In this document: positions 1 through 8,266 of the stretch, piece after piece
How positions within the stretch are numbered: the stretch's first letter is position 1
Layout: each line of letters opens with the position of its first letter
NCBI RefSeq assembly: GCF_002872255.1
Contig: NZ_NIPR01000001.1
Location: forward strand, 62,001-126,000
Reading direction: 5' to 3'
From: Companilactobacillus nuruki
GTDB lineage: Bacteria > Bacillota > Bacilli > Lactobacillales > Lactobacillaceae
DNA length: 64,000 nucleotides
Translations under genes and position numbers: made by a program
Notes under the pieces: generated by a model
Database searches by the model: none
What the model was told of the DNA's origin: nothing
The model's input: only the letters and a program-made list of their open reading frames with translations

Positions 1-95
1 TAGATATGAATTTTTACTAAAAATTACACTTTAAGCTGCACCACGTTATTGACCCCATACTGTATTTGTTTATAATCATAAAAATTAGTTCCAGA

Positions 96-141
96 AAAAT
101 ACCAGTCTAGTAATTATTTATACTTACTAGACTGGTATTTT
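96..141. terminator. Bidirectional rho-independent terminator
   Basis: A perfect inverted repeat (arms about 96-113 and 124-141, core ACCAGTCTAGTAA) ends in a T-run on the plus strand and an A-run before it, so it can terminate in both directions. It probably serves the minus-strand folate gene ending at 216 and whatever lies left of the window. Positions 1-95 show no gene I can support. Confidence 0.8.
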
Positions 142-215
142 TATTATTTTTAAATCAAACTATTAACTATCTATTTCAATAATAATCGATCTATGAATCC
201 ATTCTCATTAAGACC

Positions 216-755
216 CTAAACAAAAATCAATTTCTGAATCCTAATATCATATTCTCCAATTTCCCAATCAGCCGTTTCAAAGTGCATAGCTGAGGGAACC
301 AAGGCAATTGTCTTTCCCGAATACTTAGCCAAAAATCGATCATAATAACCGCCACCAAAACCAACTCGATAATTAGAATCCTTTGCAAAAGCCAATCCAG
401 GAACCAAAACTAGATCTGGTTCTTGATTAACTAATTTTTCATTATATTTTGGTTCTGGAATACCATAATCACTAACCACTAAGTCCTCATAATTAGTAAA
501 TGGTAAAAAAGCCATTTGTCGATGTGGCATAGTCTTTGGTAAATAGACCATTTTCCCATCAGACAGAGCCTTTTCAATAATAGGCTTAGTTGGAACTTCA
601 AATAAATTACTAATCGTTGTAGCAATAGATTTGGATTGTTTCCATTCGGCAGTTTCTACCAATTTATCTAATAACTTGATACCTTCATCAGCCGTTGTAG
701 ATTTATTTTTACTCAATAGTTTTATCTGTTGTTTGCGTAATATCTTTTTATCTAT
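216..755 (-). CDS. 5-formyltetrahydrofolate cyclo-ligase, probable ATA start
   Basis: Converts 5-formyl-THF to 5,10-methenyl-THF with ATP in the cytoplasm (folate salvage). The C-terminal half carries the family signature: PGLAF, then RVGFGGGYYDRFL. The first conventional start is TTG at 716 (166 residues), but it has no ribosome-binding site and cuts off the usual N-terminus. Reading upstream in frame gives I-DKKILRKQQIKLL, the typical basic start of this family, beginning at an ATA codon (753-755). AGGGGG lies 8 bases before that codon. The extended protein of 179 residues has normal family length. I therefore place the start at ATA; TTG remains possible. Family assignment is firm, start is inference. 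Confidence 0.85.
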   Translation of the reverse strand: MDKKILRKQQIKLLSKNKSTTADEGIKLLDKLVETAEWKQSKSIATTISNLFEVPTKPIIEKALSDGKMVYLPKTMPHRQMAFLPFTNYEDLVVSDYGIPEPKYNEKLVNQEPDLVLVPGLAFAKDSNYRVGFGGGYYDRFLAKYSGKTIALVPSAMHFETADWEIGEYDIRIQKLIFV

Positions 756-893
756 GATTTCATCCCCCTAAAACTCTGTTACTAAAACCATACCCCATTC
801 AATTGAATCTTCATAGAAAAATCATACATAAATTATCCGATATTCAAAAATTTTTATTACTATATAATTAACAATTAATTTGGAGGAAATTTT

Positions 894-1238
894 ATGCTAA
901 ATTTAAAAAACATAACTCATAACAATCCTACAGATACTGGTGTAGTTATTGAAAATAAAGACCTAAACTCAAAAAGCAATCAAATTACCATTAAAATAAA
1001 TAATTTTAAATATATCCCTAACGATGGGACACATTACCTTGTTTCTTTCCGTGGTGTAGGTCGTTCTAACAGACAATTTCATACATTAGAATTGCAAAAC
1101 GTTCCTGATGAAAATAATTTACTTACTTTTAATTTTTCAAATTCAGATCATCTGAATAAAGACCTAAGCTTACTTACTCCTGGTGTTAGAGTAAAAGTTA
1201 GAGGTCCAATTGTTAATTCTACTAAGGAAGCCTGCTAA
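894..1238 (+). CDS. Small hypothetical protein, 114 residues
   Basis: I do not recognise this protein. It has a good ribosome-binding site (GGAGG, 7 bases before ATG) and a TATAAT-like -10 at about 863-868. The sequence is hydrophilic with alternating hydrophobic residues suggesting a beta-rich fold, has no signal peptide or membrane segment, and ends in a single Cys. It stands alone between the divergent folate gene and the acetyltransferase. Function unknown. Confidence 0.6.
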   Translation: MLNLKNITHNNPTDTGVVIENKDLNSKSNQITIKINNFKYIPNDGTHYLVSFRGVGRSNRQFHTLELQNVPDENNLLTFNFSNSDHLNKDLSLLTPGVRVKVRGPIVNSTKEAC

Positions 1239-1314
1239 TTAATTTAACAATTAGAATGGAATCTTTACTTGACCAATTGTATTATTAATAAAAAGTCAGA
1301 AAGAAGTCCTTCAT

Positions 1315-1857
1315 ATGTTATCCTACACAGTTACCTCCGATATCAAACTAGCTGTACCAAGACCCATCCTCGATGGTCCCAAATTATTCAAGTTATTAAA
1401 CAGTGATCGTAAATTCTTCGGTTACTATTTACCTTGGGTAAAATTCACTAAAACTGCGACTGATGAAATCAAATTTCTTCAATCTACCAACAAACATCTT
1501 GGAACTGGTGACTCTTTAAACTTAATCATTTGGTTTAAAGAACAAATTGCTGGAATGATTAGTTTTAATCATTTTGAAAAATCTAGAAACAGCGCTGACA
1601 TTGGTTATTGGTTAGGCAAAGATTTTCAAGGTAAGGGTATTATTACCCAAGCAGTCAAGGGACTATGTGACTTAGGATTTCAAGACTACGACTTAAATAG
1701 AGTTATTATTGTTGCCGCTATTGATAACAAACCTAGTAACGCCGTTGCCCAACATGCTGGTTTCCATCTTGAAGGGACTTTACGTCAAAATGAACCTTTG
1801 GATGACGGCTTTCATGATGAAAATATCTATAGTTTTTTGAAAGATGAGTGGAAATAA
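1315..1857 (+). CDS. GNAT N-acetyltransferase, RimL/RimJ type
   Basis: Acetyl-CoA-dependent N-acetyltransferase of about 180 residues, the standard length for the ribosomal-protein-serine acetyltransferase (RimL/YdaF-like) branch. The pyrophosphate-binding motif A is seen as GKDFQGKGIITQAVKGL (about residues 101-117), and the C-terminal N-x-x-S-x-x-x-A-x-x-x-GF motif is present (NKPSNAVAQHAGF). The acceptor may be a protein N-terminus or a small amine; sequence alone cannot decide. The DUF1905 gene starts 2 bases after its stop, so the two are cotranscribed. Confidence 0.85.
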   Translation: MLSYTVTSDIKLAVPRPILDGPKLFKLLNSDRKFFGYYLPWVKFTKTATDEIKFLQSTNKHLGTGDSLNLIIWFKEQIAGMISFNHFEKSRNSADIGYWLGKDFQGKGIITQAVKGLCDLGFQDYDLNRVIIVAAIDNKPSNAVAQHAGFHLEGTLRQNEPLDDGFHDENIYSFLKDEWK

Positions 1858-1859
1858 TT

Positions 1860-2147
1860 ATGGTCGACAAAATATATGAATTTCAAACTGTTATTCAAGC
1901 ATCTCAAATTGGCAAAGATGGCGCTTTTGTTGAATTTCCTTATGATATCCGGCAAGAATTTGGTAAGGGACGCGTGAAAGTTCATGCCACCTTTGATGGA
2001 ATTGATTATGATGGTTCGATAGTAAACATGGGTGTTAAACATGATGACGGCAGTATTTGTTACATTATTGGAATTTTAAAGGCAATCAGAAAAGAACTTA
2101 ATAAAGATATTGGTGATACTGTTTTTGTTACCGTCAAGGAAGTTTGA
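1860..2147 (+). CDS. DUF1905 domain protein
   Basis: Short cytoplasmic protein matching the DUF1905 pattern: YEFQTVIQ start, AFVEFPYDIRQEFGKGRVKV, a central DG-x-x-YDGSI stretch and a C-terminal IRKELNKDIGDTVFV. Biochemical role of the family is not known to me. A GTG at 1848 in the same frame would overlap the acetyltransferase; ATG at 1860 is preferred because the family starts at about this point, giving 95 residues. The strong terminator at 2167-2220 ends the two-gene unit. Confidence 0.75.
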   Translation: MVDKIYEFQTVIQASQIGKDGAFVEFPYDIRQEFGKGRVKVHATFDGIDYDGSIVNMGVKHDDGSICYIIGILKAIRKELNKDIGDTVFVTVKEV

Positions 2148-2166
2148 ATTTTGGTATTGAACCTGA

Positions 2167-2220
2167 CGAAAAAGGGGCCTAACTTTGTTTTAAATAAAAC
2201 AAAGTTAGGCCCCTTTTTCG
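2167..2220. terminator. Long bidirectional terminator
   Basis: About 25 bp of nearly uninterrupted inverted repeat (GGGGCCTAACTTTG and its complement) flanked by A5 and T5 runs. It separates the convergent acetyltransferase/DUF1905 unit and the MarR unit. Confidence 0.9.
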
Positions 2221-2226
2221 TTCTTT

Positions 2227-2664
2227 TTATTCGATATTCTTCAATGTATCCGCCAAATGATCAAGACTATTAAAGAGATTTTTTTTATCTTCTTCTGACC
2301 AAGTACTTAATGCTCTTTCTATATTATCAAGTCGAGTTTTGTTTATTATTTCTGTTACCTGTTTACCATGTTCTGACAGACTGATAGAACGAATCCGTGC
2401 ATCAATTTCATCATTCTTAGTTTTTATATAGCCTAATTTTTCTAACTTATCAATTTGACGACTAGTACTAGAATGACTCTTTCCCAGTACATTTGCCAAA
2501 TCGCTAACATTGGTTGGTTGCATCCGACCAATCGTTACAAATAGCTGAAATGATGTTGCCTCTAAATTAATTCCAGCTTTTTTCACAAAAATTTTATCAC
2601 GGTCCGTCCGATTAAAGAAAGTCACAATCGTAACTAAAGACTTAATTAGCTCTTCGTTCGACAT
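2227..2664 (-). CDS. MarR family transcriptional regulator
   Basis: 145-residue winged-helix repressor. The DNA-binding core is visible at about residues 50-95: NVSDLANVLGKSHSSTSRQ (recognition helix), LEKLGYIKTK and the wing DARIRSISLSEHG. Its ATG overlaps the stop of the upstream oxidoreductase gene by one base (TAATG), so translation is coupled, and the two form an operon. It most likely represses this operon through the paired dyads at 3650-3703. The ligand is unknown. Confidence 0.9.
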   Translation of the reverse strand: MSNEELIKSLVTIVTFFNRTDRDKIFVKKAGINLEATSFQLFVTIGRMQPTNVSDLANVLGKSHSSTSRQIDKLEKLGYIKTKNDEIDARIRSISLSEHGKQVTEIINKTRLDNIERALSTWSEEDKKNLFNSLDHLADTLKNIE

Positions 2665-3617
2665 TAATCAACCTCCACTACTACTCGTGGTGTCAATGGA
2701 GCATTCCAAGCCGCTTTAATATCTTCTAATTTAAAAGTTTTAGTCGGAATAGTAACTTGTTCTTGGGCTGCCCAAGCAAAGACTCCACTAATGGCTGAAA
2801 TTACTTCCTTCATGGTGGCACTCTTCAAACCGCTCCCCAAAATTTCAATTGAAGAAGAACGTAAAATTGCCGATGGTAAATTAATATCCTTTTGTCCGCT
2901 TGAGGCACCAATGCTAACAAAACGTGTTTTTGTATGATCACCGAACTTTGCCACTGCCGTCATGATTGCTAAAGCACTATCACCCCAAAGATAATCTAAA
3001 ACTACATCTACACCATCATTAATAATTGAGTTTAAATCAGATGTGAATTGTTCTGACCCATCAGATTTTGTCATATCAAATGAAATGGCACAGTCGGCTC
3101 CTAATTTGTTTAGCTTCTCTGCGTTCCGTCCTGTAACAATAACTTTTTTAGCACCTAAGTGGTAAGCAATCTTAACAGCCAAGCTCCCTGCACTACCAGT
3201 CGCCCCATTGATTAGTACTGTTTGTCCAGCCACAAAATGTGCTCGACTCACTAAAGCAACCCATGAAGACATTCCCGGATTAGCAATTGCTGCGGCAGTA
3301 ACATCGTCAATTTCATCTGGCAATGGAATAATTAAATTTTTATTGACTAAAACTTGTTCTGCCAATGATCCAAAAGGAGCACTTGGAGCCGCAAAATAAA
3401 CTCGCTTTCCATCTAATAAACCTACACCATCAGTCCCAGCAACAATTGGAAAATCTTGTCCTGAAGAATAATGCTGTCCCATTGCTCGCATCTTAGTTAA
3501 GTTACTTAATGCAGATGTTTTAACCTCAATTTTTACGTTATCGCCTGTAACAGTTGGTTCTTTGAATGTTGAAAAAATTGGTTGAGTTCCTTTTTCTGTA
3601 ACGACAGCAGCTTTCAT
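2664..3617 (-). CDS. Zinc-independent MDR-family quinone/enone oxidoreductase
   Basis: NAD(P)H-dependent medium-chain dehydrogenase/reductase of the quinone oxidoreductase type. The Rossmann motif is INGATGSAGSLAVKIA (about residues 135-150). The catalytic and structural zinc cysteine patterns of alcohol dehydrogenases are absent, which fits a quinone or alpha,beta-unsaturated carbonyl reductase. ATG at 3617 (MKAAVVTEKG) is chosen because AGAGG lies 8 bases upstream and family proteins start there; an upstream in-frame ATG at 3665 lies in the operator region. Coupled to marR. Likely role: detoxification of electrophiles induced via MarR (inference). Confidence 0.87.
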   Translation of the reverse strand: MKAAVVTEKGTQPIFSTFKEPTVTGDNVKIEVKTSALSNLTKMRAMGQHYSSGQDFPIVAGTDGVGLLDGKRVYFAAPSAPFGSLAEQVLVNKNLIIPLPDEIDDVTAAAIANPGMSSWVALVSRAHFVAGQTVLINGATGSAGSLAVKIAYHLGAKKVIVTGRNAEKLNKLGADCAISFDMTKSDGSEQFTSDLNSIINDGVDVVLDYLWGDSALAIMTAVAKFGDHTKTRFVSIGASSGQKDINLPSAILRSSSIEILGSGLKSATMKEVISAISGVFAWAAQEQVTIPTKTFKLEDIKAAWNAPLTPRVVVEVD

Positions 3618-3649
3618 TTGTAATACCTCTTTTATATTATTTTTAAATT

Positions 3650-3703
3650 TATGTGCGTTTTGCATACAAATAAATTAACACAACTATGTGCATTATGCAA
3701 ATA
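3650..3703 (-). promoter_or_regulatory. Paired MarR-type operator sites
   Basis: Two related sites, TATGTGCGTTTTGCATA (3650-3666) and TATGTGCATTATGCAAATA (3685-3703), are direct repeats about 35 bp apart. The second contains the perfect palindrome TGCATAATGCA. They flank the AT-rich stretch where the promoter of the oxidoreductase-marR operon must lie. Confidence 0.6.
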
Positions 3704-3729
3704 AAAAAGATAACCCATTTTGGGTTACC
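3703..3729 (-). terminator. Terminator of the antiporter gene
   Basis: Hairpin TAACCC-ATTTT-GGGTTA (3711-3727), followed on the minus strand by a T-rich tail. It lies just after the antiporter stop at 3757. Confidence 0.75.
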
Positions 3730-3756
3730 TTTTGAAATCCTTCAATCCATTCGTAT

Positions 3757-5340
3757 CTACTCATCCTCTTCTGAAACAGTCGGACCAATAATAAGCGACT
3801 CCGCCATCAAGATCTCATTGTAAAGATCAAAAACATAATCCTGATATTTAACCTCACTTTGAGAAATCATATCTAAATATTGACGTTCCTGTGCTAAGGC
3901 ATTCATAAACGCACGCATCTCCAATTCCTTCTCAGCTCCCGTAAACTCCGGATGCTTAACAACCTCAACCCATGCTCTTACAAAATCCTTAGTTCTAGTT
4001 CTTTGTTTTTGAGCCATCAAATCAAAAATAACTGATTTTTTGACATTATCTGGTAAATACATCTTATTAACAGTATCAATTGCTTGATGAACCATATTAA
4101 CTCTTATTTCAACAACTTCATTTTCTATTTCATCACTAGTAACATCCTTCTTCAGAATAAATCTAAAAATTATTGTTGGAACTATCAAACTTAAAATAAT
4201 CAAGGTACTTTCAGACATTAGAATCAAATTGAAATCAGCCGTCTTTAGGTGAAATTCCGCCAAAGTATATGCCAAAGCCAAAGTCACTGCCCCGTGTACA
4301 CCACCTAATGAAAATATCCAAGCCGATTTATTATTGAAATTCAATCGGATTCTGCCATAGATATATCTGGTCAAAGTATTGATAACATATAACACAATTC
4401 CAATAACCAACCAAGTTAATGAGTTCAATGAAATATGTTCACTTGAAATTATTTTTACAAACATAAATCCTAGAATAACAAAAACCGTGCTATTAAAAAT
4501 TTCAGCAATCATTGAAATCAAATCTTTGCTCAAATGAACTTGTGGTGCATTGATAAATCTACTACGTTGAGCTTCGGCATTATGTACTAATCCTGCACAA
4601 ACTACTGCGATAATTCCAGAAACATGAATCAATTCAGCTGAATAATAAAGTATTAAAGGGGTTACAATATATAACAAAATTTGGGCATTCAGAGAATTAT
4701 ATGACGTGCGCAATAAAATTTGTCTAAATAACACCATCACCCAAGCAGCAGCAAAACCAAACAAAGCTCCACCTACTGCCGATACAAGAAAATCAACAAT
4801 TGTCTCACTATAATTGATATGACCATTTACATACCATAAAGTAGCCATATTTAATAAAATAATCCCTGATGCGTCATTAAATAGCGACTCCATTTTTAAA
4901 AAAGTACTTTCAGCTTTAGGAGTCTTCAAACCATTAGTTACCGATTCCATAGCAGTGGCATCAGTAGGTGTGCTAATGGCCGCCAAAATGAATGCCAGTG
5001 GTAGACTAATTCCAGCAATTGCCCATACTCCAAAACCGGCTAGTATCATACAAAAAATTACTAAGAAAACGGCCGTTTGGATAATATGTTTTAACTCTTT
5101 ACCAACCGAATTCAATCGCGTTTCTTGCCCCTCAAAAAACAACAGTGGTGCAACAATTAGACCAATAAAAATCTCCGAATTAAAATTCTCAACATGACTG
5201 CCTAACACCGGAATCAAAGAAACAATTCCACCAATAATCATGCTTATATAACTAACCGAGATTTTAGAAAAAACTTGTGCTAAGAAAATACTAATAATCG
5301 CGGATAAAATCAGAATAAAAGTTGAAATCATCAACCCCAT
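3757..5340 (-). CDS. Na+/H+ (cation:proton) antiporter, CPA1 family
   Basis: Integral membrane exchanger of 527 residues with about twelve hydrophobic segments in the first 390 residues, then a hydrophilic cytoplasmic tail. CPA1 signatures are present: the amphipathic STPTDATAMESV loop, and FNDASGIILLN with the conserved Asp of the transport site. This matches the NhaP/YjcE branch, which expels Na+ or K+ against protons for pH and ion balance. The start ATG has GAGGG 6 bases upstream. It is monocistronic, ending at a hairpin. The exact cation cannot be read from the sequence. Confidence 0.9.
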   Translation of the reverse strand: MGLMISTFILILSAIISIFLAQVFSKISVSYISMIIGGIVSLIPVLGSHVENFNSEIFIGLIVAPLLFFEGQETRLNSVGKELKHIIQTAVFLVIFCMILAGFGVWAIAGISLPLAFILAAISTPTDATAMESVTNGLKTPKAESTFLKMESLFNDASGIILLNMATLWYVNGHINYSETIVDFLVSAVGGALFGFAAAWVMVLFRQILLRTSYNSLNAQILLYIVTPLILYYSAELIHVSGIIAVVCAGLVHNAEAQRSRFINAPQVHLSKDLISMIAEIFNSTVFVILGFMFVKIISSEHISLNSLTWLVIGIVLYVINTLTRYIYGRIRLNFNNKSAWIFSLGGVHGAVTLALAYTLAEFHLKTADFNLILMSESTLIILSLIVPTIIFRFILKKDVTSDEIENEVVEIRVNMVHQAIDTVNKMYLPDNVKKSVIFDLMAQKQRTRTKDFVRAWVEVVKHPEFTGAEKELEMRAFMNALAQERQYLDMISQSEVKYQDYVFDLYNEILMAESLIIGPTVSEEDE

Positions 5341-5550
5341 AATTAACCCTCACAATAATATTTATTTGGAACATATCAAATTACCTATATCATATGGGAA
5401 GTTTAATCAAAAAAATACTATTTTGATTAAAAAAAGAATGCCAAACATGACATTCTCTGCTTAAAGCTAATTATTTTAGATGGAATATGTTTCACATGGA
5501 ACATATTGTATATTCGTGGGTTTCAAATACCATATATAGTATTCTAAGAA
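5341..5550. terminator. Intergenic region with two hairpins and a dyad
   Basis: No gene is seen. The hairpin AGAATG-N10-CATTCT (5435-5456), followed on the minus strand by T7, should terminate the efflux gene. A second stem-loop (TTTAATCAAAA and complement, 5402-5430) lies beside it. A dyad, AATATGTT-N8-AACATATT (5484-5507), shares the string GGAACATAT with 5370-5378; it may be an operator or structural repeat of unknown role. Confidence 0.5.
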
Positions 5551-6915
5551 TTAGATTGTTTGACTACCTATTTTTTTAGAAACTCTTGAAACTTCTATTA
5601 TAGGATACATCATCAATAACCCCAAAAGAACAAAGCTCAAACTATAAGCATCTCCAACAGAAACAAAGCTAGACATCAAGCTAATAAATAAAGAGACAAT
5701 CGATATTCCCAAACCTTGCACTAAAGAACTAGTTACGGAATTCAAAGTATTAGCACTATTTCTATCTTTTGAATCAATTTCAGATAAAATTAACCCATTG
5801 AATGCAGTCAGGCCTAAAGATCTGCCAACTCCTGCTACGAAGGCTAATAGCATAATAATAATCTTTACAGTGTTTACATCAATAAAAAAGAAAGCTATTG
5901 AACTTAAAAATACAGTAATAAAAGATAGTAATAACGCACCCTTATATGTAAATGTTTTAATTATCACTGTAGTAAACGGTTTAATAGCAATATTTCCTAA
6001 AAAGATAAAAATAACATAACTACCAGCAACAACCGCTGACCAATGAAAAATATTTTGCAAATACATCGTCAATAAATATGGCAAAGCACTCACTGATAAC
6101 CATAAAATGGAACCACTAGTCTGACTAATTCTAAATGATTTAATTTTCAATGCTTTCAAGGAAAATAATGGCATTGAAGTTTTTAAAAGGTGTTGACATG
6201 TTGCATAAGTCAAATATCCTCCTATTAAGATCATTCCTAAACCTAACATTTTAATTATTGTACCAGGATTAGTAACAAAATCAGCGCCAATAACAATCAA
6301 ACTAGATGCTAAAGCTATTTCAAAGAAACCAATCCAGTCAAAACGATTTTCTTCAATTTCAGCATCTCTATTAATCATCTTCAACCCTAGTACAAACGCA
6401 ACAAATCCAATTGGAAGATTAATAAGAAAAATCCAATGCCAACTAGAATAGGTAACTATCATCCCACCTATAATAGGAGCAATAGCTGGAGCTATTAATG
6501 CTGGCCAAACAAAATACCCTGTCATTTTCAAAAGCATATTTGTTTGCGTTTTTTCTAAAACTATTAATCTTGCTGTAGGTGTCATTAGTGCACCTGCAAA
6601 TCCTTGAATTATTCTCATAGATATTAATGTTACAAAATTAGGTGATATTGCACTTCCTAAAGAACTTAAAGTAAATAGTAAAATTGCAGTCAACCATATT
6701 TTCCTATTACCAAATCTATGTGCTAACCATCCACTCATGGGAATAAAAATAGCTGTTGTAACAATATATGAACTAACAAGTAAAGATATCTGTGAAGTTG
6801 TTGTATGAAAATATTTCGACATTTGTGGTAATGCTGTTGTAACAATAGTACTATCGAGCATCTCCATAAAAAGGCTTGTAGCCATAAGCAAAGCAAGTTT
6901 TATTTCTTTTGACAT
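5551..6915 (-). CDS. MFS drug efflux transporter, DHA2 (EmrB/QacA) family
   Basis: Proton-driven multidrug exporter of 454 residues with 13-14 hydrophobic segments. Diagnostic features: MLDSTIVTTALP in the first membrane segment (the D-x-T-I-V-x-x-A-L-P motif C region of DHA2), the W-L-A-H-R-F-G-N-R-K loop (motif A) and PIIGGMI in TM5. ATG at 6915 has AGAGGAG upstream. It lies 74 bp downstream of the PadR gene on the same strand, with its own PadR-like operator at 6934-6946, so efflux is probably induced by a PadR ligand. Substrate unknown. Confidence 0.9.
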   Translation of the reverse strand: MSKEIKLALLMATSLFMEMLDSTIVTTALPQMSKYFHTTTSQISLLVSSYIVTTAIFIPMSGWLAHRFGNRKIWLTAILLFTLSSLGSAISPNFVTLISMRIIQGFAGALMTPTARLIVLEKTQTNMLLKMTGYFVWPALIAPAIAPIIGGMIVTYSSWHWIFLINLPIGFVAFVLGLKMINRDAEIEENRFDWIGFFEIALASSLIVIGADFVTNPGTIIKMLGLGMILIGGYLTYATCQHLLKTSMPLFSLKALKIKSFRISQTSGSILWLSVSALPYLLTMYLQNIFHWSAVVAGSYVIFIFLGNIAIKPFTTVIIKTFTYKGALLLSFITVFLSSIAFFFIDVNTVKIIIMLLAFVAGVGRSLGLTAFNGLILSEIDSKDRNSANTLNSVTSSLVQGLGISIVSLFISLMSSFVSVGDAYSLSFVLLGLLMMYPIIEVSRVSKKIGSQTI

Positions 6916-6933
6916 ATATTATCTCCTCTTATA

Positions 6934-6946
6934 TATCTTTTAGATA
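6934..6946. promoter_or_regulatory. PadR-like operator upstream of the efflux gene
   Basis: Palindrome TATCT-TTT-AGATA followed by CAT. The same palindrome with a different spacer (TATCT-TAA-AGATA, also followed by CAT) lies upstream of padR at 7555-7567. Confidence 0.65.
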
Positions 6947-6989
6947 CATGGTTTTTATGTTAAAAAATAAGGAGTCGCCCCCCAATCTC

Positions 6990-7520
6990 TTAATTAGTCT
7001 CATCATAAGGTAAATCATTTAAAAATTTATTAGCCCAGTCAATTGCCACTTTGGCCTCCGCTAACTTTAGTTCTTGTTTCTTTTCGGCATACCAATGATC
7101 CTTCTTCATATCAATAGAAAACTTTTCAATCAAAAGACGTTCTTCATCGATTGTTTTTTGCTGTTCTCTAATAAAATTCATCAATAAATCTTTTTGTTCC
7201 ATTAGGGATAAATGCTGCATGGCATCAAGTTTGATAAGATAAATGTCCTGACTGCGAGCTCCAACCGGAACATCTTCTTTCATCAAATCAAAAAATCTCT
7301 GACGACCTTTATCGGTAATCGTAGCTATCTTTTGTGTTCGACCTTTATCAAGTACCTTTAATTTTATTAGCCCATTTTTTTCTAGTTTATCTAATAAGGG
7401 GTACAAAACTCCAAAACTTATCTTTCTATTTCTACCTAATGAAACTTGTAAGGAACTACGCAAATGATATCCATTTTGTGGTGATTCCATTAACTCACCT
7501 AAGATAAACAATTCATTCAT
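6990..7520 (-). CDS. PadR family transcriptional regulator
   Basis: Winged-helix repressor of 176 residues with the PadR layout: N-terminal DNA-binding domain (HLRSSLQ..., FGVLYPLLDKLEKNGLI, about residues 20-60), a wing, and a C-terminal coiled-coil dimerisation domain rich in charged residues. A TTG codon at 7535 is in frame, but ATG at 7520 (MNELFILGEL) is correct because GGAG lies 9 bases before it and families such as PadR/LmrR start at this point. It is adjacent to a DHA2 exporter and both have the same palindrome upstream, so autorepression plus control of efflux is likely. Confidence 0.9.
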   Translation of the reverse strand: MNELFILGELMESPQNGYHLRSSLQVSLGRNRKISFGVLYPLLDKLEKNGLIKLKVLDKGRTQKIATITDKGRQRFFDLMKEDVPVGARSQDIYLIKLDAMQHLSLMEQKDLLMNFIREQQKTIDEERLLIEKFSIDMKKDHWYAEKKQELKLAEAKVAIDWANKFLNDLPYDETN

Positions 7521-7554
7521 TAATTTTGTCTCCAAGTATTTTCATTAAACGATA

Positions 7555-7567
7555 TATCTTAAAGATA
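7555..7567. promoter_or_regulatory. PadR-like autoregulatory operator
   Basis: Perfect 13-bp palindrome TATCTTAAAGATA, 34 bp upstream of the padR start codon and matching the site ahead of the efflux gene. Confidence 0.65.
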
Positions 7568-7693
7568 CATCCAACAATTTTATAAGTCAACATTTTTTTG
7601 TTAATACTTGAATTGAAAGCGTCGCCTATTGTTTTCAGGACAGCAAAGCGGTTTAATATGAAATTAGAGGAACTATTTGGGGAGATATAAATT

Positions 7694-8197
7694 ATGAATA
7701 AAAAAACAGATCTAAATGAAGAAGGCCCAATCACCAAAATCATTGATGATGTAGCTGAGGGTATTAACGATGCCGCTCCAACTTATCAAACTGAGGAAGA
7801 ATTGCCTAAATATAGCAATGGTAAAGAAGCTGTTCGTTACTTACTTTGGGGATTACTCTCCGTCATCGTCAATTTCAGTCTTTTCTTCTTGCTGTATCAC
7901 ACTATCCATCTAAATTATCAATTAGCTAATATTATTGCCTGGTTCTTTGCAGTTCAAACTGCTTTCTGGGTTGATAGAATCATCGTTTTCCATCATAAAT
8001 CAGCAACTGCTATCAGAGAAATGTTGGCTTTTTATGGAACAAGAGTTTTAACTTACCTAATTGAATCAGCAACCCTTTGGGTTGGAATATCAATCATAGG
8101 AATGGGTGGCACAGGTGCCAAAGTTGTTGGCCAACTATTAGCCATTATTGGTAATTATATTTTATCTAAATTCTTTATCTTTAAAAATAAGCGCTAA
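7694..8197 (+). CDS. GtrA-like membrane protein
   Basis: 167-residue protein with a hydrophilic acidic N-terminus of about 45 residues and four membrane segments, matching the GtrA/DPMS PF04138 family (RYLLWGLLSVIVNFSLFF, then AWFFAVQTAFWVDR, and a final GNYILSKFFIFK). GtrA proteins are thought to help flip polyprenyl-linked sugars for cell-surface glycosylation. No glycosyltransferase partner is adjacent. GGGGAG lies 8 bases before ATG. The extended acidic N-terminus is longer than in many GtrA proteins. Confidence 0.85.
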   Translation: MNKKTDLNEEGPITKIIDDVAEGINDAAPTYQTEEELPKYSNGKEAVRYLLWGLLSVIVNFSLFFLLYHTIHLNYQLANIIAWFFAVQTAFWVDRIIVFHHKSATAIREMLAFYGTRVLTYLIESATLWVGISIIGMGGTGAKVVGQLLAIIGNYILSKFFIFKNKR

Positions 8198-8199
8198 AT

Positions 8200-8266
8200 A
8201 AAAACTTCAATCGAATAGGATGAAAACTTAATTATGTTTTCTTCCATTCTCGATTGAAGTTTTTTT
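8200..8266. terminator. Convergent terminator
   Basis: Arms AAAAACTTCAATCGA (8200-8214) and its exact complement (8250-8264), continuing into a T-run. The second arm lies inside the 3' end of the minus-strand gene ending at 8228. Confidence 0.75.

Noticed and set aside
1827-2042. 71-codon minus-strand frame over the DUF1905 gene
   Set aside because: It overlaps two plus-strand genes with better start signals and family matches.
7659-7691. Ten-codon frame before the GtrA gene as a leader peptide
   Set aside because: It has no clear ribosome-binding site and no regulatory stem-loops; it only covers the ribosome-binding site of GtrA.
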